Source: a virus
Direction: 5' to 3' (one strand)
Virus record (IMG/VR): IMGVR_UViG_3300035116_000047
Span: 1-48,949 of that record
DNA length: 48,949 nucleotides
The position numbers and the translations under genes are program-made. The notes beneath the pieces were generated by a model, which saw only the letters and a list, made by a program, of their open reading frames with translations, had not been told where the DNA came from and ran no database searches. This document shows, piece by piece, positions 22,964 through 30,887 of the stretch. Within the stretch, counting starts at the first letter, position 1; each line of letters opens with the position of its first letter.

Positions 22964-23876
22964 GAGGCACCTCGTCCCAGGTGCGCCCGGCGAGCTCGCG
23001 GCCCGCAGCGTGCTTGTCGGCGTGCCTGACCATGAGGATTCCGCCCGGTGTCGTGGTGGTCGTCCTCCCCATCCCGGCCCAGGGCGAATCCTGGTTCGGG
23101 TGCGGCGCCCACTGGCCCCACTGCTTCCAGAGGAAGGGAACGCCGGCCGCGACGCACTGGTCGCGGAGGGAATGAGCCCACGCCGGGTCAGTCGCTCGCG
23201 CGTTGCCGCCGCTCTCCCCACCCGCGATGACCCACTGCAAGCCGCGCAGGGTCGGAGGCTCCCACCCGCGATCGGCGCAGTCGTCGCAGCGGGACCATGG
23301 ATCGCGCCCCGCCTCGCAGCCGCATGGGCCGACCCACCGATCCCAGGTGTCCGAGAACCCAAGCCAGCGCGACAGGTCGACAGGCCCGAGCAAGGGTTCC
23401 ATCGAGAGGAAGCGCACCCTGGCCGGGATCTCGAGAAGCGCAGGGATCCGCTCGTTCGCGGCGGCCTGGTGCTCGACGGTCGTGCCGACCCACACGTTCG
23501 GGAGCTCGACGATCCCGTGGTACTTCGCCGCGTGTCGGGGGCGCTTCGTGAGGAGGAGCCAGGTCAGCGCGGGTGTCTGCGCGATCAGGTCGTGCAGCTG
23601 GTCGCGCCACGGGTCCAGATCCTCGCGGCCCTCGAACACGTCGGCGAGGCTGGCGCAGAACACCCGCGCGCCCGGCGTCTCGCGGTTCCACCGGAGAGGC
23701 AGGCGCCAGTTCGCGACCGACGTCCGCCGACGCTCGCCGCGCCACAGGTCCGCCTGACCGGTGCGCTTCGCCCAGCTCTCGGCGTAGCACGATCGACACG
23801 CATCGCTGATCTTGGCGCACCCCACCCAGGGGTTGAACGTGTGGGTCGCCCACTCGATCTTCGTGTCCGCGCCCAT
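22953..23876 (-). CDS. Phage Gp37/Gp68 (DUF5131) family protein
   Basis: The product has 307 residues from ATG at 23876 with GGGAGG upstream. Hallmarks are present: IEWATHTFNPWVGC, a three-Cys cluster GCAKISDACRSCYAE, LLLTKRPRH, SMEPLLGPVDL and WVIAGGESG, then a C-terminal FLWKQWG. A Cys-rich insert (GPCGCEAGRDPWSRCDDC) may bind zinc. The family is widespread in phages and genomic islands; its three-Cys motif recalls radical-SAM-type clusters, but the reaction is unknown. In islands it often neighbours a TcmP partner; no obvious TcmP is seen here. Confidence 0.8.
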   Translation of the reverse strand: MGADTKIEWATHTFNPWVGCAKISDACRSCYAESWAKRTGQADLWRGERRRTSVANWRLPLRWNRETPGARVFCASLADVFEGREDLDPWRDQLHDLIAQTPALTWLLLTKRPRHAAKYHGIVELPNVWVGTTVEHQAAANERIPALLEIPARVRFLSMEPLLGPVDLSRWLGFSDTWDRWVGPCGCEAGRDPWSRCDDCADRGWEPPTLRGLQWVIAGGESGGNARATDPAWAHSLRDQCVAAGVPFLWKQWGQWAPHPNQDSPWAGMGRTTTTTPGGILMVRHADKHAAGRELAGRTWDEVPRVG

Positions 23877-24235
23877 CACCGCCTCCCGAACAGGCTGGGC
23901 TGGCTCGTCGCCGGCTTCGGCGGTTCGAGCTCTTGCTCGGCCTTCCGGCGCGCCCACTCGACCCACCAGCGGCGAGCGCGCTTCTCGCAGCGGGCGCAGG
24001 GTCGCTCGGGACCGCACCCGTCGGCGTGCCGCGGCTCCGCGCCCTCCTCCGGCTCGTTCGGGTCCTCGCCGGGCTCGTACGAGCCGATCTGCCACCAGCG
24101 AACGTCGTCGCCCTGGAACGTCCAGGCGACGTACTCCTCGCGCGAGGTGAAGTCGCGGATCTCGGCCCGGACGACCCCGTCGACGCGAACGGCCGCCCAG
24201 GTCCGGAACGTCAGGTTCTTGCGCGGATCACCCAT
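23876..24235 (-). CDS. Unknown protein with Cys pair
   Basis: The product has 119 residues from ATG at 24235. It has an N-terminal beta-rich part (FRTWAAVRVDGVVRAEIRDF), an acidic loop, then ADGCGPERPCARCEKRARRW. The three Cys plus a nearby His could make a small zinc site. The C-terminal helix ends SLFGRR. Its stop overlaps the start of the Gp37/Gp68 gene, so the two are translated together. Confidence 0.5.
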   Translation of the reverse strand: MGDPRKNLTFRTWAAVRVDGVVRAEIRDFTSREEYVAWTFQGDDVRWWQIGSYEPGEDPNEPEEGAEPRHADGCGPERPCARCEKRARRWWVEWARRKAEQELEPPKPATSQPSLFGRR

Positions 24236-24674
24236 GGGTCACCTCGAGCCGGAACGAGATCCCGAGCGCCGCCAGGTGCGCGTCGATCCGGGCCCACACA
24301 CCGGGGAACTGCTCGCGCGCGGTGGCCAACGCCTGCTCCGGAGTCAGCGCCGCCGAGAACGCGAACGACGCGTGGCTGTTGCGGCGCGCGTCCCCGCTCC
24401 GATCCCAGCAGGTCAGCAGCGTCCAGCCGTCGCGGACGACGACGCGCCCGATCCCCTCCGCCTGGACGAGCGCCGGGTGCTCACGCCGATCACGCCGGTC
24501 GACCGCGTCCGGGTCGCCCCAGCCGGCCACGATCACCGCCCGATCGCCGAGGGCGCACGACGCCTCGGCCCACGGAGAGCGCGGGTGGTCGTGGCCCCAG
24601 CTCATGCCGCGCGGGGTTCCGAAGTAGTGCCCAGCCTCTTCGCCTGGCCAGACGCCCATGAAGTACGCGGTCAC
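24228..24674 (-). CDS. Unknown protein
   Basis: The product has 148 residues from GTG at 24674, overlapping the upstream stop; an internal ATG five codons in is an alternative. There are two parts: an N-terminal region with HYFGTPRGMSWGHDHP and a C-terminal helix (TPEQALATAREQFPGVWAR). The family is not recognised. Confidence 0.5.
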   Translation of the reverse strand: MTAYFMGVWPGEEAGHYFGTPRGMSWGHDHPRSPWAEASCALGDRAVIVAGWGDPDAVDRRDRREHPALVQAEGIGRVVVRDGWTLLTCWDRSGDARRNSHASFAFSAALTPEQALATAREQFPGVWARIDAHLAALGISFRLEVTHG

Positions 24675-25192
24675 GGCCGGCCCCCAACGTGCTGGGCGAC
24701 CAGCGCGAGCGCGAGCCGGTCGATCCACTGCGAGCCGTCCGGGAGCGTCCGGTCGTCGAACGGGTCGAGGCCGTGGAGAACGCTGCCCTCGTCCTCGCAG
24801 GAGAACCAGTACTCGGCGCCGCAGCCCCAGAGCGTCCAGCCCTGCTCACCGTCGTGGGAGCTACCGCAAGCCCAGGTCGGTGCCGTACACCCGACCTCGG
24901 TGTCCAGACGGGCGGCGAGCCACCGGGCCACGCGGTCGGCGGCGGCCCCCTCCCGCAGGTCGATCGCCCACCCCTCGTCGCGCGGCGCCTGCTCGACGCG
25001 GGTGTCCTCGTCGCCGCCGACGATCAGGACGATCGCGTGCTCGTCGGTGTGGTAGTACGGCGTGACCGTGTCGTAGACGCAGGTGACGTGCCGATCTCCA
25101 GCCCAGAGGTGCAGGCCCGTGGAGTCGAGACCGGGGAGCTGAGCGAGCGGGACGCGCAACCGCGCGAGTTCGTCGGTGGTGAGGTCACCCAT
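24671..25192 (-). CDS. Unknown acidic protein
   Basis: The product has 173 residues from ATG at 25192. It starts with a short helix (TTDELARLRVPLAQLPG), then alternating beta segments (LHLWAGDRHVTCVYDTVTPY) and several Cys in the middle (GCTAPTWACGSS). It is strongly acidic overall. There are no motifs I recognise. Confidence 0.5.
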   Translation of the reverse strand: MGDLTTDELARLRVPLAQLPGLDSTGLHLWAGDRHVTCVYDTVTPYYHTDEHAIVLIVGGDEDTRVEQAPRDEGWAIDLREGAAADRVARWLAARLDTEVGCTAPTWACGSSHDGEQGWTLWGCGAEYWFSCEDEGSVLHGLDPFDDRTLPDGSQWIDRLALALVAQHVGGRP

Positions 25193-25559
25193 GGCGCATC
25201 CCGAGGTGGCCCGCCAGGGCGCCGAGCAGGAGACCCGAGAGCGCGAACGACTCCCCGAGGACCGGGTCGACCTCCGCGAGCTCGCCGGCCTCGACACCGT
25301 CCTCCTGCTCCATCACGGCCTGCCCGAGGTAGACGATCAGATCGACCGCCTCCTGGAGCGCGTCCACCCTCGGGTCCCGGCCGTTGTGGGTCTCGAGCTC
25401 GGTGCCGTACCGGGCCCGTCCCTGCTCCCGACGGGCGACCAGGAGCTCGACCAGTTCGGGCGGCATGCCCTGCTCCTCCAGCATCCAGTCCGTGACGGAG
25501 CGGCTCCGCTCCGCGCTGGTGGGCGCCGGCTGCGGTGCCAGAAGCTCGGCGGCGGTCAT
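25185..25559 (-). CDS. MazG-like nucleotide pyrophosphohydrolase candidate
   Basis: The product has 124 residues from ATG at 25559 with GGAGGAGG upstream. The central RYGTELETHNGRDPRVDALQ followed by EAVDLIVYLGQA resembles small phage proteins annotated as MazG-like, in which Glu and Asp on adjacent helices would bind metal. Canonical MazG EExxE motifs are not complete, so catalysis is uncertain. It could adjust nucleotide pools or alarmones during infection. Confidence 0.5.
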   Translation of the reverse strand: MTAAELLAPQPAPTSAERSRSVTDWMLEEQGMPPELVELLVARREQGRARYGTELETHNGRDPRVDALQEAVDLIVYLGQAVMEQEDGVEAGELAEVDPVLGESFALSGLLLGALAGHLGMRHG

Positions 25560-25933
25560 GCCTCCTCCTCGTCCACATTGGGGTCCGCACCCTTCGCCCA
25601 AGCCAGCAGCTCGTCGGCCGTGAGTCCGTCGGCGTCGAAGCAGCTGAGCGGGCAGAACCCACTCAGCACCGCGACCGTCCCGCAGCCGGAGCGGCCGAAC
25701 ACCCGCAGCACCGTCGCGATCTCGTCCTGGGTCGCGTCCACGGGCGTCAGCTCGTCGTCGTCGACGCTGACGATGATCTCGGAGTGCTTGCCCAGCACCT
25801 CGCCGTAGTTGACGTCGCGCTTCGACTCGATCAGCGCCCGTAGACAGGCCTCCCCGTGCTCGTCGACGACGAACAGCCCTTCGAGGTCGCCCATCCGGCG
25901 GCAGTCGACGTGGTAGCTGTAGATCCTCAACAT
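25556..25933 (-). CDS. Unknown acidic protein
   Basis: The product has 125 residues from ATG at 25933 with GGAGG five bases away. It begins MLRIYSYHVDCRRM and has a central SEIIVSVDDDELTPVDATQD and a CGTVAVLSGFCPLSCFD segment with three Cys. The C-terminus is acidic (PNVDEEEA). Not recognised. Confidence 0.5.
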   Translation of the reverse strand: MLRIYSYHVDCRRMGDLEGLFVVDEHGEACLRALIESKRDVNYGEVLGKHSEIIVSVDDDELTPVDATQDEIATVLRVFGRSGCGTVAVLSGFCPLSCFDADGLTADELLAWAKGADPNVDEEEA

Positions 25934-26535
25934 CAGCTCCTCCTCTGGCGGCTCATCCGCCGGAACAGTCCTGCCACCGCACCCGCGCGGGCCTCGATCG
26001 GCCAGCTCCGATCGGGCACGCCGAACCCCGCCGCCTCGTCGAACGCACGCTCGATCAGCTCGAGACGCTCCCGGTGCTGCGCCTCGAGCTGGCGCTGCGC
26101 GACCTCGAGCTCGGCCACCGCCCTCCGGTAGTCGTCGCGGTCCTGCTCGGCGGTCGACGCTCGCAGCTCCGCCGCCTCGGCCCGCCGCTCGGCCGCGACC
26201 GCTCGATCCCAGACCTCGAGCGCGAAGTCGCCACCCTCCCGCTCCCCCACGAGCGAGGACACGTCATGGACGGGAGGGGGCGAGATCGTGTCGGACTGGT
26301 CCTGGCTTTCGGAGGGGGCGTCAGGTGCACCGGCCGTTGGCGCGGCCCCCGCGGCGACCGTCCGGCCGCGGGCCTCCTGGTCGGGGTCCGCCGGGGAAAC
26401 GACGGCGGGCTCCGACTCCGCCACCGACGTAGACGCCGGCTCCTCGATCGAGGACTCCACCGCCGGGGCCGGCGGGGAGGGCTGTGCGAGTTCGTCCAGC
26501 CAAGCCCTGATCGGGTGATCGTCGGCGAGGCTCAC
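25933..26535 (-). CDS. Coiled-coil protein with disordered N-terminus
   Basis: The product has 200 residues from GTG at 26535 (GTGA overlap). Residues ~15-100 are Pro/Ala/Ser/Glu-rich and probably disordered. Residues ~110-175 form a strong coiled coil (AVAAERRAEAAELRASTAEQ). It ends in a basic helix. It lies two genes from the ERF recombinase, but a link is only positional. Confidence 0.5.
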   Translation of the reverse strand: MSLADDHPIRAWLDELAQPSPPAPAVESSIEEPASTSVAESEPAVVSPADPDQEARGRTVAAGAAPTAGAPDAPSESQDQSDTISPPPVHDVSSLVGEREGGDFALEVWDRAVAAERRAEAAELRASTAEQDRDDYRRAVAELEVAQRQLEAQHRERLELIERAFDEAAGFGVPDRSWPIEARAGAVAGLFRRMSRQRRS

Positions 26536-26792
26536 GGCGAGCACCCAAGCTGTCGGAGCGACTGCTCCGCCGCGAACACCCGCCGGGCCACGGGCACGAT
26601 CCGGAGCCGCTTGCGGAGGGCCTCGATGTAGGCGCCCCTGGCGCACGCGAGCTCGCGCCAGGCGGCCTCGGTCACCGTCTCCGTCGTGGACGCGGCGGCC
26701 CTGGGCTCCTCGATCGCAGGGGCCGGAGCCACCCACGGGGCGAGGTCGAGGGCGTGGAGCCTGTCGAGCTCCATGTCGGTCTCGACGCTCAT
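26532..26792 (-). CDS. Small helical protein
   Basis: The product has 86 residues from ATG at 26792, overlapping the ERF stop. It is helical with a basic C-terminal part (ALRKRLRIVPVARRVFAAEQ). Not recognised. Coupling to the recombinase gene suggests co-expression. Confidence 0.5.
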   Translation of the reverse strand: MSVETDMELDRLHALDLAPWVAPAPAIEEPRAAASTTETVTEAAWRELACARGAYIEALRKRLRIVPVARRVFAAEQSLRQLGCSP

Positions 26793-27574
26793 GCGTCGGC
26801 CTGCGGCTGCTCGGTGGCCTCGGGCTGCCACTCGAGGATCTCGGTCTGCTTCTCGCGGGACTCGAGCGCGGCGAGCAGCTTCCCGCGGCGGGCCGGCGTC
26901 ATCACGGAGGGCCGCGGGTGGCCGTGGGCCTCGCACCAGGCGGCGAGGTGATCGTAGTGGTCCGGACCCTCGGGCCAGATCCGCGAGAGGTCGCCGAAGA
27001 ACGAGCGCTGCTCACTCTCGGTCCAGCGCGCCGGCGTCTTGGCGCCCTGGCTCTCCTGACCCCCCTCGCTCGCCGTCCCGGCGCCCGTCCTGGTCCGCGG
27101 GCTCTCGGGCGACATCCCGCCCGACGTCGGCGAGGAGGGGGGCGGGGGCTTGGGCTTCGGCGGCTTCGCCTGCGTCCGCTGGGGCGTCTCGGCGTCGTCG
27201 TCCTCGGTCGCCGCGACGGCGCAGATCGCCTCGAGCGAGTACCGGCGCGCGTAGGTCAGGCGCGACCCCTGATCCTGGGGGCCGCCCTTCCAGTCGAGCG
27301 GGTAGTGCGAGGTCAGCACCTCACCGCTCGCGTGGCGGAGCTGCGTCTCCAGCGCCCAGGAGCCCTCGCCGAACGGGCGGATCACCTGCGAGACCGCGAT
27401 CCCATGGCGCGCGAGCACCGGGCGGACTGCCTGGAGGAGGTCGTCGAGGCCGGCGTACGCACGCGAGGGGCGGCCGGGCACCGCCATCGTCTTGGCGCGG
27501 ATCGGATCGGACAGCTCCGCCTGGGCCGCTGCGAGAGCGGCCGACAGCGGGCTGGTCGTCAGGGGCTCGCTCAT
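26789..27574 (-). CDS. erf: ERF-family single-strand annealing recombinase
   Basis: The product has 261 residues from ATG at 27574 with GGAG upstream. Residues ~15-135 match the ERF domain: SRAYAGLDDLLQAVRPVLAR, HGIAVSQVIRPFGEG, LETQLRHASGEVLTSHYPLD and the QGSRLTYARRYSLEAICAVA block. A Pro/Lys-rich linker (about 140-190) leads to a C-terminal helical domain. ERF proteins anneal single-stranded DNA and help genome circularisation and recombination. A RecU-type resolvase and a DnaQ-like exonuclease are encoded on the opposite strand. Confidence 0.85.
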   Translation of the reverse strand: MSEPLTTSPLSAALAAAQAELSDPIRAKTMAVPGRPSRAYAGLDDLLQAVRPVLARHGIAVSQVIRPFGEGSWALETQLRHASGEVLTSHYPLDWKGGPQDQGSRLTYARRYSLEAICAVAATEDDDAETPQRTQAKPPKPKPPPPSSPTSGGMSPESPRTRTGAGTASEGGQESQGAKTPARWTESEQRSFFGDLSRIWPEGPDHYDHLAAWCEAHGHPRPSVMTPARRGKLLAALESREKQTEILEWQPEATEQPQADA

Positions 27575-27623
27575 GTGATCTCCAGGTTCAAGCGTTCGAT
27601 CCACTGCGCCAACGACCGGCGAC

Positions 27624-27824
27624 TCATGCGCACCACCGGCGGAAGTCGATCTCCTTGGTCTTGAGCGCCTCCCGGGCCACAGCGGCCGGGAGGAGGCACC
27701 TGCGTTCCGCGATCGCCGTGAGCACGTCCGCCCAGAGCCGGTCCTCCTCGGCGTGGGCCCGCTCGTCGTCTCCGGCGAGCTCGCGGATCGCGTCCACGCG
27801 CTTGCGCACATCGTCGGCGGTCAT
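27624..27824 (-). CDS. Small helical protein
   Basis: The product has 66 residues from ATG at 27824. It is predicted all-helical (TADDVRKRVDAIRELAGDDE, then EREALKT-type helix near the end). It is separated from ERF by 49 bases, one of few gaps in the operon. Not recognised. Confidence 0.5.
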   Translation of the reverse strand: MTADDVRKRVDAIRELAGDDERAHAEEDRLWADVLTAIAERRCLLPAAVAREALKTKEIDFRRWCA

Positions 27825-28066
27825 CGCTGCCACCCCTCGTTCGGGGTCAGGTCCTCGATCTCGACCCCGTCCTGGTCGAGGATCACGAGCCGGTGACCGG
27901 GGCGGACCCGGTAGTTCCCGAGGCCCCAGCACCGGCCCACCGCCTGCACGAGTTCGTCAGGAGGCACGAACGCGAGGGCAGCGAGAGCCACCCGCCGGAG
28001 CGTGTCTCCGTCGACGGGTCCGCCGTCTCGAAGCGCTTCGAGCTCCTCGCGGAACCCCGGGCTCAC
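27821..28066 (-). CDS. Small protein, unknown
   Basis: The product has 81 residues from GTG at 28066 (GTGA overlap). The first half is helical; the second has strands (NYRVRPGHRLVILDQDGVEI). Not recognised. Confidence 0.5.
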   Translation of the reverse strand: MSPGFREELEALRDGGPVDGDTLRRVALAALAFVPPDELVQAVGRCWGLGNYRVRPGHRLVILDQDGVEIEDLTPNEGWQR

Positions 28067-28299
28067 GGAACCACCGCCGTGCGCTCGCGCTGACGGGTCC
28101 GGTGCCGAGACCACACGCGCCCGGTGCGCTCGACGAACGGCTCTCCGTGCGCGTACCCGGAGGGCGTCACCACGTTCTCGGAGGCGTCGTCGTCCCAGAG
28201 AACGACCATGCCGTGCCGGGTCGAGTGGATCACGACGCCAACGGTCTCGGGGTGGCCGACGAGACGAACGCGGTCACCGATCCGCAGGGGGCGGCTCAC
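28063..28299 (-). CDS. KOW/SH3-like small barrel protein
   Basis: The product has 78 residues from GTG at 28299. The start RIGDRVRLVGHPETVGVVIH, followed by strands MVVLWDDDASENVV, is the pattern of a small SH3-like barrel as in KOW-type domains. It may bind nucleic acid or protein. The C-terminus is basic. Confidence 0.5.
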   Translation of the reverse strand: MSRPLRIGDRVRLVGHPETVGVVIHSTRHGMVVLWDDDASENVVTPSGYAHGEPFVERTGRVWSRHRTRQRERTAVVP

Positions 28300-28505
28300 G
28301 GCGTCACGACCACGTCGTCGACCGGGGGCGCTTCACCCGAGTCGATCTCCGGCGCGAAGGCCGCTGCGACGACGAGGGCCAGCAGCACCCCGACCAGGAG
28401 GAGCCCCTCCCACACGTCGGGCGGGAGTACCCGGTGAAGCGCCCGCAGCCCCACGAGGGCGCAGATCCCCCAGAGCGTGATCCCGCACCAGTCGCGGGCG
28501 GTCAC
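28296..28505 (-). CDS. Small two-span membrane protein
   Basis: The product has 69 residues from GTG at 28505. There are two hydrophobic segments (ITLWGICALVGLRAL and LLLVGVLLALVVAAAFA) separated by a short basic loop, and an acidic tail. It is an inner-membrane protein of unknown role, encoded in the early operon rather than the lysis region. Confidence 0.55.
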   Translation of the reverse strand: MTARDWCGITLWGICALVGLRALHRVLPPDVWEGLLLVGVLLALVVAAAFAPEIDSGEAPPVDDVVVTP

Positions 28506-28918
28506 GGGGTCACCTCGACGAGCCGGTCGTCGGCGTCGCGGGCGAGGCGGACGACGCGGGAGGCAAGCCCTTGGCGGACGAGTCCCTCCGCGATCGAGAC
28601 CAACAACGCGAGATCAGGGTCGGGCCTGGCGAGCGCGCAGAGCGGGTCGAACTCAGGCGTGTCCCACCCTGTCGCCTCGTAGACCCGCCGCGCCCGATCC
28701 CAGCCTTCGGGGACCAGCGCGCCGTCCCACCAGAGGACCAGGGCCCGCACGTCGTCCGGGTCGAAGTCGTTGCTGACGGTCGCGACCCACGTCGCGCCGA
28801 TCGGCGTCTCCACCCGGATCGCCGTCGGAGGCCAGGAAGGGAACCGACCGCTCGCCAGCAGCCCGCCCGGGTCACCCTCTGCCGGGACGACGAGCACCGC
28901 GACGATCTCGCCGCTCAC
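28502..28918 (-). CDS. Unknown protein
   Basis: The product has 138 residues from GTG at 28918. It has an N-terminal beta strand (GEIVAVLVVPAEGD), Trp-rich middle (ALVLWWDGALVPEGWDRARR) and helical end. No motif recognised. Overlaps both neighbours by 4 bases. Confidence 0.5.
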   Translation of the reverse strand: MSGEIVAVLVVPAEGDPGGLLASGRFPSWPPTAIRVETPIGATWVATVSNDFDPDDVRALVLWWDGALVPEGWDRARRVYEATGWDTPEFDPLCALARPDPDLALLVSIAEGLVRQGLASRVVRLARDADDRLVEVTP

Positions 28919-29049
28919 CGGCCCCTCCGAGCGGCCCGCTCGCGCCACTCCCGCAGCTCGGCCCGCGCCCAGGCCACGGTCAGGGCGAGGCCCAGCAGGC
29001 CACCGGCGACGAGGCCAGGGCCGAACGACTCGAGGATCCAGGGGATCAT
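28915..29049 (-). CDS. 44-residue single-span membrane protein
   Basis: ATG at 29049 opens 44 residues: an N-terminal span (GPGLVAGGLLGLALTVAWA) followed by a charged helix (RAELREWRERAARRGR). Four-base overlaps with both neighbours support it as real. Function unknown. Confidence 0.5.
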   Translation of the reverse strand: MIPWILESFGPGLVAGGLLGLALTVAWARAELREWRERAARRGR

Positions 29050-29297
29050 GCTGCACCTCCGGGGGTCTGGAGAGAGGCGATCAGCACCTGTTCGACGGCG
29101 AGGACCGCGGACTCCTGCTGGTAGGAGCAGAGGTCCCCGGTGGCCGCGAGGTGCCACCACAGGCCCTGGTCGGAGCAGAACCACAGCTGCGACCCGTCCG
29201 GGAGCCGCGCGAAGGGCTCGGTCACCGCGGACTGGACGAGGGCCAGCGCACGGCCGCGGAGACGCGCGGCCTGCTCGATCGAGAGCGTGGTCGTCAC
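29046..29297 (-). CDS. Small W-rich protein of the operon family
   Basis: The product has 83 residues from GTG at 29297, preceded by GGGGTGCCTC. It has an N-terminal helix, a strand pair (DGSQLWFCSDQGLWWHLA) and a C-terminal helix (ESAVLAVEQVLIASLQ). It has the same helix-strands-helix plan and near-identical start region as the gene at 29294-29584. Unknown function. Confidence 0.5.
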   Translation of the reverse strand: MTTTLSIEQAARLRGRALALVQSAVTEPFARLPDGSQLWFCSDQGLWWHLAATGDLCSYQQESAVLAVEQVLIASLQTPGGAA

Positions 29298-29584
29298 GAG
29301 GCACCCCGCAGGGTCCAGCTGGAGAGCTGGAGCACCTGATCGACCGCGGTCTCGGCCTCCTCGGCGGACAGCCAGGTGCCGGACAGGTCCTGTCCGAGCG
29401 CCCACCCGGCCCAGAGACCGCCGTCCTGATAGACGTGGGCCACGACCTTGGAGCGCCCAACCGCGATCCGGACCCTGTAGTCGCAGTCCCCCGACCACGG
29501 CCCCGCGATGCACAGCCCCTCGATGACCTGATCGCAGAGGGCGGGTGAGGAGCGCAGCGCGGCGATGATCTCGGCGGCGGTCAC
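29294..29584 (-). CDS. Small W-rich protein of the operon family
   Basis: The product has 96 residues from GTG at 29584, preceded by GGAGGTGCCTC. N-terminal helix (AAEIIAALRSSPALCDQVIE), strands (YRVRIAVGRSKVVAHVYQDG) and C-terminal helix (AEEAETAVDQVLQLS). It is probably a paralogue of its neighbour and, more distantly, of the 98-residue protein at 22667-22963. Confidence 0.5.
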   Translation of the reverse strand: MTAAEIIAALRSSPALCDQVIEGLCIAGPWSGDCDYRVRIAVGRSKVVAHVYQDGGLWAGWALGQDLSGTWLSAEEAETAVDQVLQLSSWTLRGAS

Positions 29585-29769
29585 GAGGCACCTCCCAGGC
29601 GACGCACGACCGGGAAACCGAGCGGCTGTCCTGCAGACCGTGCGGCCTCCTGCGAGGGGTACGGGCCCGCGAGCCCGCACGGCGTCTGGACCCACCACGT
29701 CGCCCCGGCGAGCCGGACGATCGCGTCGATCTCCTCATCCCGCGGTCCGGGCCTCTCGACGGGCTTCAC
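29581..29769 (-). CDS. Small protein of the operon family
   Basis: The product has 62 residues from GTG at 29769, preceded by GGAGGTGCCCG. One strand region (ATWWVQTPCGLAGPYPSQ) and a helix (EAARSAGQPLGF) followed by a final strand. It resembles a shortened copy of the neighbouring small proteins. Unknown function. Confidence 0.5.
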   Translation of the reverse strand: MKPVERPGPRDEEIDAIVRLAGATWWVQTPCGLAGPYPSQEAARSAGQPLGFPVVRRLGGAS

Positions 29770-29942
29770 CGGGCACCTCCGTCGAGCCACTCGAGCTGGC
29801 GCTCCATGGCCAGCTCGTCGGCGTCCTCGAGCTCCTGGCGGGCCGCCTCGTCGGTGAGGTGGTCCAACGCCTCCTCGCACGAGAGGTACTCGACCCCATC
29901 CACGAGGTAGACGACCTGGCCGTTGTCGGTGGCGGCGGTCAC
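29766..29942 (-). CDS. 58-residue acidic helical protein
   Basis: GTG at 29942 overlaps the upstream stop, and its own TGA (29768-29766) overlaps the next GTG. The start reads TAATDNGQVVYLVDGVEYL, then an acidic helix (EEALDHLTDEAARQELEDA). Codon use is typical of the neighbours. Unknown function. Confidence 0.55.
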   Translation of the reverse strand: MTAATDNGQVVYLVDGVEYLSCEEALDHLTDEAARQELEDADELAMERQLEWLDGGAR

Positions 29943-30226
29943 CGGAGCACCTCGAGCAGCCCGAGGGCCTCGGCCGCGAGCTCGCGCTGCGCCAGGATCT
30001 CGCCTTCCTGCGTCTCCCCGAGCGCGGTGCGCGCCAGGTGGACGGTGTGCGGGTCGGCGTCGAGCGCGACCAGCTGACGGAGCATGGGCTCGAGGCTCGC
30101 GAGTGCAGCCTCACCAGCCCGCTCCCTGCGCGGCCACAGGTCCGAGCCGCACGGTGAGATCCGAACGCCGTCGAACCGGACCGCCCACCAGCCAGCGCCA
30201 GCGTCCCTCACCTCGGCGCGGCTCAC
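29939..30226 (-). CDS. Small protein, unknown
   Basis: The product has 95 residues from GTG at 30226. A strand pair at the start (GAGWWAVRFDGVRISPCG) and a long helical remainder (AALASLEPMLRQLVALDADP). The strands recall the W-rich family of this operon. Unknown function. Confidence 0.5.
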   Translation of the reverse strand: MSRAEVRDAGAGWWAVRFDGVRISPCGSDLWPRRERAGEAALASLEPMLRQLVALDADPHTVHLARTALGETQEGEILAQRELAAEALGLLEVLR

Positions 30227-30411
30227 CGGAGCACCACGATCGGGTCGGGATCGAGCTCCAGATCGAAGCTCCACCCGCCCTGCGCCCACTCGACGCCGTC
30301 CTCCAGGGAGGGCGGGAAGTCGTCGAGGGACTCGAGGATCTCGTCGCCGGCGGGGAGGCCCGCGAACCACTCCTCGTCCTCGGGGAGGACGCCGAGTACG
30401 TGGCCGATCAC
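30223..30411 (-). CDS. Small acidic protein, unknown
   Basis: The product has 62 residues from GTG at 30411. It is strongly acidic (PEDEEWFAGLPAGDEILES) and could mimic nucleic acid charge, but no family is recognised. GTGA overlap with the HNH gene upstream. Confidence 0.5.
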   Translation of the reverse strand: MIGHVLGVLPEDEEWFAGLPAGDEILESLDDFPPSLEDGVEWAQGGWSFDLELDPDPIVVLR

Positions 30412-30887
30412 AGGTGCCTCCAGCTGCGCCCGTTGCGCGCGCTTTCGATGGTGGAGTCGGGGATCCCCAGCTCGCGAGCCCAGGACACGATCGGGCGATC
30501 GCTCGATCGGATGGCCCGAACGAGTTCTTCGGTCAGCCGGGCCCGGCCGTTGCCCTGGCCGCGGCAGTCGTGCTGGTGACCGTGCCGAACGATGTCGGCG
30601 TTGTTCTCGCCGTACGTTCCCCAGGCGAGGTTCTCGACCCGGTTGTCCGTCGGGACCCCGTTGAGGTGCCTGCACACCATGCCCTCCGGGCGCGACCCGA
30701 CGAAGGCCTCGAGCACGAGTTGGTGAACGTCTCTGGAGACAACCCGCCCACCGATGAACAGGTTGACCCGCAGATAGCCGCGACGAGAGAGGCGAAGCAC
30801 TCGCGGCCCGCGCGGTCCTCGGACGCTCCCGAGATCGCTGGCCTCGTAAGCCGGTGCGCTCGGGATCTGACGCCAGTTTTCGCTCAC
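30408..30887 (-). CDS. HNH endonuclease with NUMOD4-like N-terminus
   Basis: The product has 159 residues from GTG at 30887. Residues 4-24 (NWRQIPSAPAYEASDLGSVR) fit the NUMOD4 motif. The HNH core is VHQLVLEAFVG, then VCRHLNGVPTDNRVENLAWG. The C-terminal HTH-like SWARELGIPDSTIESARNG would bind DNA. This is the architecture of free-standing homing endonucleases common in phages. No interrupted gene is seen next to it. Confidence 0.8.
   Translation of the reverse strand: MSENWRQIPSAPAYEASDLGSVRGPRGPRVLRLSRRGYLRVNLFIGGRVVSRDVHQLVLEAFVGSRPEGMVCRHLNGVPTDNRVENLAWGTYGENNADIVRHGHQHDCRGQGNGRARLTEELVRAIRSSDRPIVSWARELGIPDSTIESARNGRSWRHL

Noticed and set aside
21458-23029. 523-residue plus-strand ORF
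   Set aside because: Antisense to the methyltransferase and its neighbours; Ser/Arg-rich composition typical of a shadow frame.
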